From Bacteroidaceae bacterium (GTDB lineage: Bacteria > Bacteroidota > Bacteroidia > Bacteroidales > Bacteroidaceae), in the NCBI GenBank assembly GCA_017555875.1, contig JAFZFN010000013.1, forward strand, positions 62,001 to 126,000: 64,000 nucleotides of DNA. The letters are read 5' to 3'. Shown here piece after piece: positions 53,537 to 64,000 of the stretch. A program made the translations under genes and the position numbers. The first letter of the stretch is position 1, and the number at the start of each line of letters is the position of its first letter. Below the pieces are notes generated by a model. It was given only the letters and a program-made list of their open reading frames with translations. It ran no database searches and had not been told where the DNA came from.

Positions 53537-56500
53537 ATGAAACGACTATTTGGAATCTTCTTGGCGTTGGCACTCCTGACGGCCTGCTCCGGAGACAAGC
53601 AAAGGATGGATGCCCCGACCGACTGGGCAAACACCGTAGTGTATGAGATGAACGTGCGTCAGTATACCCCCGAGGGCACCTTTGCCGCAGCGCAGCGTGA
53701 GTTGCCGCGTTTGCAGGAGTTGGGTGTCGATGTCGTGTGGCTCATGCCCATCTATCCCATTGGCGTGGAGGGGCGCAAGGGTACACTGGGTTCCTACTAT
53801 GCCATCAAGGACTATACGGACATCAATCTTGAGTTTGGCACCTTGGCCGACTTTGACCGTTTTCTTGCCGAGGCCCATCGCTTGGGGCTCAAGGTCATCA
53901 TCGACTGGGTGGCCAATCATACCTCGCCCGATGCACGCTGGGTGACCGAGTCGCCCGCTTCGTGGTATGAGCGCGACGAAAAGGGCGAGCTCACCTACAC
54001 CGCCGACTGGAGCGACACGGCCAACCTCAACTATGCCGACGAGGGTATGGTGCGTGCCATGCAGGAGGCTATGCTCTTCTGGCTCAAGCGTGGTGTCGAC
54101 GGCTTCCGTTGCGACATGGCTTGCGAGGTGCCCCTCACCTTCTGGGAGCAGACCATCGAGGTGCTCAAGGGCGAGCGCCCCGACCTCTTCATGTTGGCTG
54201 AGGGCGAGGAGCCTCTCTTGCAGAGCCAGTGCGGATTCCACTCCTCCTACTCGTGGGAGCTCCACCATATGATGAATGCCATCGCGCAAGGCAAGCAGGG
54301 TATCGATGACCTTGTGGCCTATATCAATAAGGACACCGAGCGTCATCCCCAAGGTGCCTATCGCCTGATGTTCACCTCCAACCACGACGAGAACTCTTGG
54401 GCAGGCACCGAGTTTGAGCGCATGGGCGATGCGGCCAAGGCCATGGCAGTGCTCACCTTCACGCTTCCTGGTGGTCAGCCCCTCATCTATACAGGTCAGG
54501 AGATGGGGTGGGACCATCGCTTCCAGTTCTTCGAGAAGGACCCCATCCCTGCGTGGGAGGAGAACTCCTATACCGAGTTTTATCGTGACCTCATCGCCTT
54601 CAAGCACAACAATCCCGCACTGGCTGCTGGGGTAGGAGAAGGCGAGTTCCGTATCGTCAGCACTACGGACAACACACTCGTGTTCACCCGCTCAGTACCG
54701 GGCAACACGGTCGAGGTGTCGGTGCAGCTCGAGGCTCCTTGGCACTGGGAATACAAGACCATCGACACGCCCATCGAGCACGTCGAGCCCCTCTCATGGT
54801 GGGTGGGGATGACCACACCGTTGCAGCTGATGATTCATGGCATCGACATCGCCTCCTATGACCTCACCATCGAGGGCGGCAAGGGAGTGAGCGTGGGCAA
54901 GGTGCACAAGGCCGAGAGCCCCAACTACCTGTTTGCCGACATCACCATCGCCTCCAATGCCCAGCCTGGTACCTATTGGCTTGTGTTTACTAAGGGCGAC
55001 ACGACCTATAAGTACCCCTACGAGCTGCAGGCGCGTCGCGATGGCTCTGCCGAGCGCACCAGCTTCACCACGGCCGACATGATTTATCTCCTCATGCCCG
55101 ACCGCTTTGCCAATGGCGACCCCTCGAACGACTCCACCCCCGACACCGAGGAGAAGGCCGACCGCGATGCCTTCTTTGGCCGTCACGGTGGCGACCTGCA
55201 GGGCATGATCGACCATCTGGACTACATCGCCGACCTAGGCGCTACGACCATTTGGCCCACACCGCTGTTGCTGGATAATGCCCCCGAGGGCTCATACCAC
55301 GGCTATGCCGCCGCCGACTACTACCACATAGACCCCCGCTTCGGTAGCAACGCGCTCTACAGAGAGTTTGTCAGCGAGGCTCACAAGCGCGACCTTAAGG
55401 TCATCATGGACATCGTCACCAACCACTGCGGCACCGAGCATTGGTGGATGCAGGACCTCCCCTTTGCTGACTGGATTCACCAGTTTGATACCTACACGGG
55501 CACCAACATCTGCTTCTCTACCAACATGGACCCCAATGCCTCGAGCAAGGACCTCTACATCCAGGAGAGCGGCTGGTTTGTCCCCTCTATGGTCGACATG
55601 AACCTCGACAACGAGTACACCCTGCGCTACTTCATCCAGTGGGCCATCTGGTGGATTGAGTATGCCGACCTCGATGGCTTCCGTGTCGACACCTATCCCT
55701 ACAATGAGAAGGTGCCCATGAGTCGTTGGTGCGAGGCAGTGATGAAGGAGTATCCGCAGTTCAATATCGTCGGTGAGTGCTGGACCTCCTCTGTTCCCCA
55801 GCTCGCCTACTGGCAGGGCGGCAATGCCAACAAGGATGGCTTCGACTCTCACTTGCCCGCTATCATGGACTTCCCCCTCCACGATGCCATGCGTGCCGGT
55901 CTTTCTGAGACCAACCCTGGCTGGGGACAGGGCATGACACGCGTCTACGATTGCTTGTCTCATGACTTCCTCTATCACGACCTCTCCAATATGATGATCT
56001 TTGCCGGCAACCATGACACCGACCGCCTCGGCGATGTCGTGGGGCGCAACCCCAATAAGGCCAAGCTGGCCCTCACCATGATGGCTACTATGCGTGGTCT
56101 GCCTCAGGTGTTCGTGGGCGATGAGATGATGTTTGTCTCCAAGGACCTCAGCCAGGGTCATGGTGGCTTGCGCGTCGACTTCCCCGGTGGATGGGAGGGC
56201 GACAAGGTCAACCTCTTCACTGCCGAAGGTCGTGCTCAGCATGCGCAGGCAGCCGAGCTATATGACTACTCGCGCACCCTCTTCCAGTGGCGCAAGACCA
56301 AGGAGGTCATCCACCATGGCAAGACCCTCCACTTCATGACGCGCGACAACACCTACGGCTACTTCCGCTACGATGACGACGACGTCGTGTTCGTTTATAT
56401 CAACAATTCACAAGAGCCCAAGCACCTCCCCTGGAGCTACTATGCAGAGATCACCGAAGGCCTCTCTGCTGGGCGCAATGTCATCACGGGCGAGACGGTT

Positions 56501-56563
56501 ACCCTCTCCGATGACACTGTGGTAGCTCCCGAGCAGGCGTTGGTGGTCGAGTTTTCGAGATAG
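53537..56563 (+). CDS. Double GH13 enzyme: alpha-amylase fused to neopullulanase (SusA-like)
   Basis: 1008 residues with a lipoprotein signal (LALLTACSG). Residues about 25-400 form a complete GH13 barrel: Asp 193 (GFRCDMA), Glu 222 (MLAEGEEP), Asp 284 (SNHDENS). Residues about 420-510 form the N-terminal beta-domain of cyclomaltodextrinase/neopullulanase (SWWVGMTTPLQLMIHG...PGTYWLVFTKGD). Residues about 520-1008 form a second barrel: Asp 718 (GFRVDTY), Glu 747 (IVGECWTS), Asp 827 (GNHDTDRL). Both active sites look intact. B. thetaiotaomicron SusA corresponds only to the second half. No stop or frameshift lies at the joint. Confidence 0.92.
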   Translation: MKRLFGIFLALALLTACSGDKQRMDAPTDWANTVVYEMNVRQYTPEGTFAAAQRELPRLQELGVDVVWLMPIYPIGVEGRKGTLGSYYAIKDYTDINLEFGTLADFDRFLAEAHRLGLKVIIDWVANHTSPDARWVTESPASWYERDEKGELTYTADWSDTANLNYADEGMVRAMQEAMLFWLKRGVDGFRCDMACEVPLTFWEQTIEVLKGERPDLFMLAEGEEPLLQSQCGFHSSYSWELHHMMNAIAQGKQGIDDLVAYINKDTERHPQGAYRLMFTSNHDENSWAGTEFERMGDAAKAMAVLTFTLPGGQPLIYTGQEMGWDHRFQFFEKDPIPAWEENSYTEFYRDLIAFKHNNPALAAGVGEGEFRIVSTTDNTLVFTRSVPGNTVEVSVQLEAPWHWEYKTIDTPIEHVEPLSWWVGMTTPLQLMIHGIDIASYDLTIEGGKGVSVGKVHKAESPNYLFADITIASNAQPGTYWLVFTKGDTTYKYPYELQARRDGSAERTSFTTADMIYLLMPDRFANGDPSNDSTPDTEEKADRDAFFGRHGGDLQGMIDHLDYIADLGATTIWPTPLLLDNAPEGSYHGYAAADYYHIDPRFGSNALYREFVSEAHKRDLKVIMDIVTNHCGTEHWWMQDLPFADWIHQFDTYTGTNICFSTNMDPNASSKDLYIQESGWFVPSMVDMNLDNEYTLRYFIQWAIWWIEYADLDGFRVDTYPYNEKVPMSRWCEAVMKEYPQFNIVGECWTSSVPQLAYWQGGNANKDGFDSHLPAIMDFPLHDAMRAGLSETNPGWGQGMTRVYDCLSHDFLYHDLSNMMIFAGNHDTDRLGDVVGRNPNKAKLALTMMATMRGLPQVFVGDEMMFVSKDLSQGHGGLRVDFPGGWEGDKVNLFTAEGRAQHAQAAELYDYSRTLFQWRKTKEVIHHGKTLHFMTRDNTYGYFRYDDDDVVFVYINNSQEPKHLPWSYYAEITEGLSAGRNVITGETVTLSDDTVVAPEQALVVEFSR

Positions 56564-58883
<2,320 letters not shown>

Positions 58884-58952
58884 GCCCTCAACGAAGTGAC
58901 GTTGTCGTTGCCGCACGAGCAACTTTTAGGATGCACCGATCGTCCTGAGCAA

Positions 58953-58998
58953 AAAGAGACGAAGCCCGCCACACGACGGTGAGCTTCGTCTCTTTCTC
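58953..58998 (+). terminator. Terminator after GH97 gene
   Basis: AAAGAGACGAAGC pairs perfectly with GCTTCGTCTCTTT (13 bp) and is followed by CTCTTT. Confidence 0.85.
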
Positions 58999-59012
58999 TT
59001 TGCTCACGAAAC

Positions 59013-59485
59013 GGCAACAGGTTAGGCAAAGATTAGGCAAAATTTTAGGCAAAGTTTTCGTGCGTAACGTCTATGATAATCAGTCGGTAACGTGGCGTTT
59101 AGGCAAACACCTGCCATTGCCATATATTGGAGCCTTCCGATAGAAAAAATCTCTTTGTCCGTTTCAGAAATTGCCTATATCCGTTTCAGAAAATCTCTTT
59201 ACTCATTTCCAAAAATCACTAAAGAGAAAAAATCTCGTCTCTTAAGAGAAAATTTCCCGTCTCTTAATAGACCGTTTCCCGTCTAGCCCTAGATGAGATT
59301 TTTTCTAGCCCTACAAAAATTTTCGTCTAGCCCTAGACGAAGAAAAATCTACAAAGGCTTTTTTCAAGTTGTAGAAAACGCAAAAATGTTACCCCAATTG
59401 CCGCTTTGCCTAAATATGTGCCTTACACACTGATTATCATAGGTGTTACACGCGCAAACTTTGCCTAAATCTTTGCCTAAATATA
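59013..59485. mobile_element. MITE-like element, copy B
   Basis: Same ends as the element at 14203: left arm with GGCAAAGATTAGGCAA and CTATGATAATCAG, right arm with the inverse (CTGATTATCATAGG ... TTTGCCTAAATCTTTGCC). The interior (AGAGAAAAAATC and TAGCCCTAGA palindromes) matches copy A, minus the nested insert of about 160 or more bases. Both copies are preceded by GAAACGGCAA and followed by related sequence leading to the RNA promoter. No gene inside. Confidence 0.7.
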
Positions 59486-59611
59486 TATACAAACGGGCCA
59501 CATACTAAATAAATACTTAATCCAGAATCGGTAATTCATAATTATTTACAACCTTTAGTGCTACGCACTGAAGGATACACTGCGCCTTGGGATAAAAAAA
59601 ATATGAAATTA

Positions 59612-59643
59612 TTTTGTTCTCCGCTCGGCTTGTTGTACCTTTG
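59612..59643 (+). promoter_or_regulatory. Promoter of candidate structured RNA, copy 2
   Basis: TTTTG at 59612-59616, 19 bases, TACCTTTG at 59636-59643; the spacer is the same as in copy 1. Confidence 0.7.
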
Positions 59644-59649
59644 CCACAT

Positions 59650-59976
59650 CTTCACGCCGAAACCTTACTAAGTTAAGGAGGTAGGGTGGGGATGACATTG
59701 TGGAAAGGCGTTTACTTGACGCTTTGGTTTTGACTCTTTGAAACTTCGCAAACTTCAATTTGTTCGTCAAAAACAAAGCAACAGTAGATGCCACGGGATA
59801 TGTAAAGGTATCCAAATGCTATGCTAGTGCTACCAGAGAGTGGTGGAGAGTGTAGCAATTGATTCGTATATACATATCGGCGTGGGGTCTGCGTTGCTCG
59901 TTTCGACGAACAGGGCAATGCGAAGGCCTCAAAGAGTGAGACGAGTAACAGGTACAGGTTCTCACGCTTTTCTTTT
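59650..59976 (+). ncRNA. Candidate structured RNA, copy 2
   Basis: About 325 bases from the predicted start to a T-rich run after CTCACGC (59961-59967). GCTTTGGTTTTGAC (59721-59734) pairs with GTCAAAAACAAAGC (59766-59779). Compared with copy 1, a G-U pair has become G-C while the mismatch stays at the same place. The end hairpin GTGAGA/TCTCAC replaces GTGGGA/TCTCAC, again improving pairing. The middle part (about 59785-59865) is poorly conserved. It lies about 95 bases before the LRR gene. Confidence 0.6.
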
Positions 59977-60068
59977 ATATATAGGTTAAACCATTGCCGA
60001 ATCTGGAGAACTTATAGGCAAATGAAATGATACTATTATTGTTTTATTAATTTTATAAGTTCTACAAA

Positions 60069-62342
60069 ATGAAACACATTAAACATTGGCTGGCTACAAT
60101 AGCTGTGCTATTGTGCAGCATCGCGGTGAGTGCCCACGACTTTGAGGTGGGTGGCATTTATTACAACATCAACTCTAGGGAGAACAACACTGTAGAAGTA
60201 ACCTATCGAGGGGAATATACTTCCAGTTACTCTAACGAATACGTAGGGACGATAACTATCCCTGAGACCGTAACATATAATGACAAAACGTATCGGGTGA
60301 CTCTGATTAGCGAATATGCCTTTTCATACTGTAGCAACCTTACCGGCATCAACATCCCAGAGAGCGTGACAAGCATTGGATGGAACGCTTTCGATGGTTG
60401 CACCAACATTACCAATATCAATATTCCTGAAAGTGTGCTGAGCATTAGAGATTTTGTTTTCTATAATTGCAGTAGTCTTACAAACGTCACCATCTCTGGA
60501 GGAGTAAAGAGTATTGGATATTGTGCTTTCTCAGGCTGCAGCAGTCTCACCAATATCACCATCCCTGAAGGAGTGACTACTATTGGAGAGAGTGCTTTCT
60601 CTGGTTGCAAGAAACTTACCAATATCAATATTCCCAAGAGCGTGGTGTCCATTGGAAATTGGGCATTTTCTAATTGCAGTAATTTTACTTCCGTCACAAT
60701 CCCTGAGAACGTGACTAGTATTGGAAACGGGGCTTTCTCTGGTTGCACTGGGGAGCTCTTTGTAAATTGTAATATTACAGCATCAGGAAATGAAACGGGT
60801 AGTGGCGCATTCTATAATAGTAATTTTACAAGTGTGATAATTGGAGACAACGTAACGAATATCGGAAACTATACTTTCGAGAAATGTAAAAACCTTACCT
60901 CCGTCACTATTCCCCAAGGAGTGACGAGCATTGGAAATAGTGTTTTCGGTGGTTGCACTAGCCTCACCAATATTACCATCCCCAAGGGAGTGGCTAGCAT
61001 TGGAAAATATGCCTTCTCAGGTTGCAGCAATCTTACTAACCTCACCATCCCAGAGGGAGTGACAAGTATTGGGGAAGGAGCTTTCTACAACTGTAGCAGT
61101 ATCTCCGACATTTTCGTCCCCGAAAGTGTGACACATGTTGGAGAGAATGCTTTCAATGGTACAGCATGGTATAATTATCAACCCGAGGGGATGGTATATG
61201 TCGATAAGGTTATATACAAATATAAGGGGACAATACCTGCAAATGTCCCCATTGTAATAAAAGATGGAACGAAAGTCGTTGCAGATGGAGCCTTCTCTTA
61301 TTGTAACAACCTTACCGACATTATTATGCCTAAGAGCCTAACGGGCATTGGTAATAAATCTTTTAGGGGTTGCAGCAGCCTCACCAACATCATAATCCCC
61401 GAGAGTGTGACAAGCATTGGATGGAACGCTTTCGATGGTTGCAGCAGCCTCACCAACATCATAATCCCTGAGAGTGTGACGAATATTGGAGTGCAAGCTT
61501 TCGATGGTTGCTGCAGCCTCACCTCCATCACCCTCCCTGAGAACGTGTCGAGTATCGGAGACTATGCTTTCCGTAATTGTAGTAGTCTCACCTCCATCAC
61601 TTGCGAAGCTATCAATCCCCCTACAATAGGAGGAAGTTATACATTCTATGGAGTAAACAAATCAATCTCTATCTATGTTCCAGAATCTTCTGTGTCAGCA
61701 TATCAGTCAGCAAGCTATTGGAAAGACTTTGCCAATATCATCGGTGTTCTTCTTAAAGAACTGATTCTCACTATCAGTGAGTACGGCAGCGGCACCTACT
61801 GCTCGGAATATGCACTTGACTTCAGCGAGGTGGAGGGACTGAAGGCATATGCAGCCACAGGATATGATTCGGAGACAGGAGTTGTGACACTCACTCGCGT
61901 AATGACTGCTAAGGCTGGCATGGGACTCTTCGTTAAGGGCGAGCCAGGCGACTATGTAGTACCTACATTGGAGAGCACCAGTTTCAATACACTGAACATG
62001 CTTGTAGGTACGTTGGAAGATGTCATCGTGAACGGAACTGATGGCCTCTATACAAACTACAAATATGCTGCCCCCGATGGCGAGCCTCTGTTCTATCAGT
62101 TTGCCGATGGCTCAACACAAAAGGCCGGACGTGCATACTTGCAGATACCTACCAGCTGGCTTACTACGACAGCGGCCAAGTCTATCAGCTATCGCTTCGA
62201 TGATGGAGAAACAACAGACATTGAGAACTCAGAAATCACAACTCCGAATTCAGAGTTCATCTACGACCTCTATGGTCGTCGTGTAGAGAATCCCGTCAAA
62301 GGCGGTGTCTACATCGTGAAAGGAAAGAAGATTGTATATTAA
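60069..62342 (+). CDS. BspA-like leucine-rich-repeat surface protein, 757 aa
   Basis: A signal peptide (LATIAVLLCSIAVSAHD) is followed by about twenty LRR_5 repeats of 23 residues, very regular (ITIPEGVTSIGEGAFYNCSSL type), to about residue 540. A segment like VPESSVSAYQSASYWKDF, also found in the 16 kb LRR protein, closes the repeat domain. A beta-rich region (about 570-710) and a tail (FIYDLYGRRVENPVKGGVYIVKGKKIVY) of the sorting type follow. The near-identical DNA repeats could shrink or grow by recombination. Likely an adhesin; the ligand is unknown. Low GC relative to the starch genes next door. Confidence 0.9.
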   Translation: MKHIKHWLATIAVLLCSIAVSAHDFEVGGIYYNINSRENNTVEVTYRGEYTSSYSNEYVGTITIPETVTYNDKTYRVTLISEYAFSYCSNLTGINIPESVTSIGWNAFDGCTNITNINIPESVLSIRDFVFYNCSSLTNVTISGGVKSIGYCAFSGCSSLTNITIPEGVTTIGESAFSGCKKLTNINIPKSVVSIGNWAFSNCSNFTSVTIPENVTSIGNGAFSGCTGELFVNCNITASGNETGSGAFYNSNFTSVIIGDNVTNIGNYTFEKCKNLTSVTIPQGVTSIGNSVFGGCTSLTNITIPKGVASIGKYAFSGCSNLTNLTIPEGVTSIGEGAFYNCSSISDIFVPESVTHVGENAFNGTAWYNYQPEGMVYVDKVIYKYKGTIPANVPIVIKDGTKVVADGAFSYCNNLTDIIMPKSLTGIGNKSFRGCSSLTNIIIPESVTSIGWNAFDGCSSLTNIIIPESVTNIGVQAFDGCCSLTSITLPENVSSIGDYAFRNCSSLTSITCEAINPPTIGGSYTFYGVNKSISIYVPESSVSAYQSASYWKDFANIIGVLLKELILTISEYGSGTYCSEYALDFSEVEGLKAYAATGYDSETGVVTLTRVMTAKAGMGLFVKGEPGDYVVPTLESTSFNTLNMLVGTLEDVIVNGTDGLYTNYKYAAPDGEPLFYQFADGSTQKAGRAYLQIPTSWLTTTAAKSISYRFDDGETTDIENSEITTPNSEFIYDLYGRRVENPVKGGVYIVKGKKIVY

Positions 62343-62364
62343 CCAACAAGAAACAGTTATCAAT

Positions 62365-62541
62365 ATGAAAAAGCAATATGTGAAGCCTGCCATCGAGGCT
62401 ATCGAGGTGGAATATGAATCGCTGATGACAACAGCGTCAACAGAAACAGGTGAGACCGGCACTGGAGATGGCACAGTTGGTGACGAGATTCCAGGCCTCT
62501 CTAATGGCCGTCGCGGCGGCTGGGGTAGCCTGTGGGATTAG
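62365..62541 (+). CDS. Small partner protein with C-terminal RRGGWGSLWD motif
   Basis: 58 residues from the ATG at 62365, 22 bases after the LRR stop; the frame opens further upstream, but the MKKQYVKP start matches the small gene at 3356. Middle part Thr/Gly/Glu-rich (TTASTETGETGTGDGT), end LSNGRRGGWGSLWD. Same family as the 55-residue protein after the GH89 gene. There is no signal peptide. Its position as last gene before a terminator and after a tailed surface protein suggests a shared role with that protein. Function unknown. Confidence 0.75.
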   Translation: MKKQYVKPAIEAIEVEYESLMTTASTETGETGTGDGTVGDEIPGLSNGRRGGWGSLWD

Positions 62542-62565
62542 CTCGGAAATTTAATGCAGAGATTT

Positions 62566-62597
62566 GCGGTGGGCCAGATTAGGCTCACCGCTTTTTT
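62566..62597 (+). terminator. Terminator after LRR and small gene
   Basis: GCGGTGGGCC pairs with GGCTCACCGC, one G-U, followed by six T. Confidence 0.85.
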
Positions 62598-62693
62598 CTA
62601 CTCATTTTCAGTATTGGTTTTTCGTAATCCCCTGACCTCGAATATCCCGATACTATAACCTTTCTGGCCCGAGAGATGTCGAACCTTCATAAG

Positions 62694-62751
62694 CCTTCTG
62701 CAAGGTTTTCGAGGAATAGACGTAGGCGTACCTCGAAGGCCTTGCAGAAGG
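62694..62751. repeat. Long palindrome in pheS upstream region
   Basis: CCTTCTGCAAGG (62694-62705) and CCTTGCAGAAGG (62740-62751) are perfect 12-base inverted arms, with a further inner pair TCGAGG/CCTCGA. No T run follows. Probably an interspersed repeat. Confidence 0.7.
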
Positions 62752-63065
62752 ATTGTTCCATTGCTCGGCTTAACTTCGTTTTCTTCCTTTTCGCTCGTTG
62801 AAAGAGCACAAGCAAGCTTGACTCTCACTCGCTCATGCGTCAGTTGTACTAATTTTAATCTGTTGCACAGCTTGAAATTAGACGTCGGCTCGGAAATACC
62901 CAAATAAATTTAACTTAGTTGAATTTCTGCCTCTCTCAGTAAAGAAAAAGCAAGACTTTTCTCTACATTCGCTCGTTGAAATTTGCGTTTTCGCTCGCCT
63001 TGTACTAATTTTAGCCGATTTCATAGTCTTTAATTAGGCTTCGCCTCGGAAAAATGCAAGTAAAC
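62752..63065. repeat. Degenerate promoter-like repeats upstream of pheS
   Basis: TTGTACTAATTTT occurs near 62844 and near 63000, each with nearby TTTTCGCTCG and a later GGCTTCGCCTCGGAAA or GTCGGCTCGGAAA motif, then a third time in the real pheS promoter. The two upstream copies read TAATTTTA, lacking the final G of the -7 box. No gene seen in this stretch. Confidence 0.6.
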
Positions 63066-63096
63066 TTGCTTTTTCGCTCGGCTTGTACTAATTTTG
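63066..63096 (+). promoter_or_regulatory. pheS promoter
   Basis: TTG at 63066-63068, 20 bases, TAATTTTG at 63089-63096. The spacer CTTTTTCGCTCGGCTTG differs at only a few bases from the pheT promoter. Confidence 0.75.
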
Positions 63097-63125
63097 TAGC
63101 TAATTTTGAAAATAATATATCTATT

Positions 63126-64000
63126 ATGATAAGCAAGATACAAGCACTGATGGCTGAGGTGGAAAACCTCACCGCAAATAGCGCAGAGGAGCTCGAAGCA
63201 CTGCGCATCAAATATCTGAGCAAGAAGGGCGCAATCAATGACCTGATGGCCGACTTCCGTAATGTGCCTGCAGAGCAGAAGAAAGAGGTGGGCATGCAGC
63301 TCAATGCCCTCAAGACTCGCGCTACTGAACGTATTGCCGAACTGAAAGAGGCTTTCGAGACCAATGATAGTGGTGCAGCAGAGATGGACCTCACACGCAC
63401 TGCCTATCCCATGGAACTGGGCACACGCCATCCGCTCTCTATCGTGAAGAACGAGATCATCGATATCTTTGCTCGCATGGGATTTGCGCTGGCCGATGGT
63501 CCCGAGGTGGAGGACGATTGGCACGTGTTCTCATCAATGAACTTTGCTGAGGACCACCCCGCACGCGACATGCAGGATACCTTCTTCATCGAGGCACACC
63601 CCGACATCATCCTCCGCACACACACCTCATCGGTGCAGAGCCGCGTGATGGAGAATGCTCAGCCTCCCATCCGCATCATCTGCCCCGGACGCGTATACCG
63701 TAACGAGGCCATCAGCTACCGCGCTCACTGCTTCTTCCATCAGGTGGAGGCTCTCTATGTAGACAAGAACGTGTCGTTCACCGACCTCAAGCAGGCACTC
63801 TTGCTCTTTGCCAAGGAGATGTTCGGCGAGGAGACCAAGATACGTCTGCGCCCCTCATACTTCCCCTTCACCGAGCCTTCGGCAGAGATGGACATCAGCT
63901 GTAACATCTGTGGCGGCAAGGGCTGTCCCTTCTGTAAGGGTACCGGTTGGGTAGAGATCTTGGGCTGCGGTATGGTGGACCCCAACGTGCTTGAGCTCAA
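63126..64000 (+). CDS. pheS: Phenylalanine-tRNA ligase alpha subunit, 3' end outside window
   Basis: The first 291 or so codons are present and the frame is open at the window edge. An N-terminal coiled coil (MISKIQALMAEVENLTANSAEELEAL...YLSKKGAI) is followed by the class II core: motif 1 region (LGTRHPLSIVKNEIIDIF), motif 2 (RVYRNEAISYRAHCFFHQVEAL) and FTEPSAEMDIS. A four-Cys insert (CNICGGKGCPFC) looks like a small zinc-binding loop. Partner of pheT at 26768. Confidence 0.96.
   Translation, partial: MISKIQALMAEVENLTANSAEELEALRIKYLSKKGAINDLMADFRNVPAEQKKEVGMQLNALKTRATERIAELKEAFETNDSGAAEMDLTRTAYPMELGTRHPLSIVKNEIIDIFARMGFALADGPEVEDDWHVFSSMNFAEDHPARDMQDTFFIEAHPDIILRTHTSSVQSRVMENAQPPIRIICPGRVYRNEAISYRAHCFFHQVEALYVDKNVSFTDLKQALLLFAKEMFGEETKIRLRPSYFPFTEPSAEMDISCNICGGKGCPFCKGTGWVEILGCGMVDPNVLEL

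Noticed and set aside
55292-56242. 316-codon minus-strand frame opposite the double GH13 gene
   Set aside because: Antisense shadow caused by GC-rich third positions; the sense strand has intact catalytic motifs.
60360-61600. Regular DNA repeats considered as a repeat array
   Set aside because: They are the coding sequence of 23-residue LRR units in one open frame.
62598-62903. 101-codon minus-strand frame upstream of pheS
   Set aside because: It is read through a long palindrome and promoter-like repeats, and its composition is that of repeat DNA.

Overview
The window reads as a chromosomal segment of a Bacteroidales bacterium, most like Prevotella and its relatives. The signs are a SusC/SusD starch locus, batCDE genes, BspA-type leucine-rich-repeat surface proteins with short C-terminal tails of the type IX-sorting kind, promoters of the Bacteroidetes form (TTTG, 19-20 bases, TAnnTTTG), and weak Shine-Dalgarno sequences. 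No species call is possible from sequence alone.

Layout. 1-3.5 kb: the 3' part of a GH89 alpha-N-acetylglucosaminidase and a 55-residue partner gene. 3.7-11.5 kb: housekeeping genes (Xaa-Pro aminopeptidase, prfA, pyrF, an HD phosphohydrolase) and a large membrane protein of unknown function. 11.5-23.6 kb: a TolC / HlyD / ABC-2 / ABC-2 efflux set, apparently split after hlyD by about 7 kb of accessory DNA. That DNA holds a terminal-inverted-repeat element, a STAS-like gene, a probable structured RNA, a 1291-residue LRR protein and a frameshifted polyvalent-kinase-like gene. 23.7-30.1 kb: asd, pgk, tRNA-Pro, pheT and a YebC/PmpR gene. 30.2-38.1 kb: a response regulator, a membrane protein, a DbpA-like helicase, batC, batD, batE, a PAP2 phosphatase and a small HTH protein. 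38.2-58.9 kb: a starch/maltodextrin locus with malQ, a LytS/LytTR two-component pair, an MFS transporter, susC, susD, a susE/F-like gene, a GH13 lipoprotein, a protein with two fused GH13 enzymes, and a GH97 alpha-glucosidase. 58.9-62.5 kb: a second copy of the inverted-repeat element, the RNA locus and an LRR gene, followed by a second small partner gene. 63.1 kb to the end: pheS, cut by the window edge.

How it fits together. The outer-membrane SusCD complex and the SusE/F-like protein would bind and import starch pieces. The lipoprotein GH13, double-GH13 and GH97 enzymes would cut them to glucose or maltose, the MFS protein would carry these across the inner membrane, and MalQ would process them inside. 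Three direct repeats at exact 21-base spacing, one a full match to the LytTR-family site, lie in front of the MFS-sus operon, which suggests that the neighbouring LytTR regulator controls it.

The most unusual part is the repeated cassette at 14.2-19.9 kb and 59.0-62.5 kb. Each copy has an inverted-repeat element, then a promoter, a roughly 300-base RNA with a compensated helix and an intrinsic terminator, then a BspA-like LRR gene. Three surface proteins share a similar C-terminal tail, and two of them are followed directly by small proteins ending in RRGWG-D/S-LW-N/D or a close variant. I do not recognise a described system that matches this arrangement.
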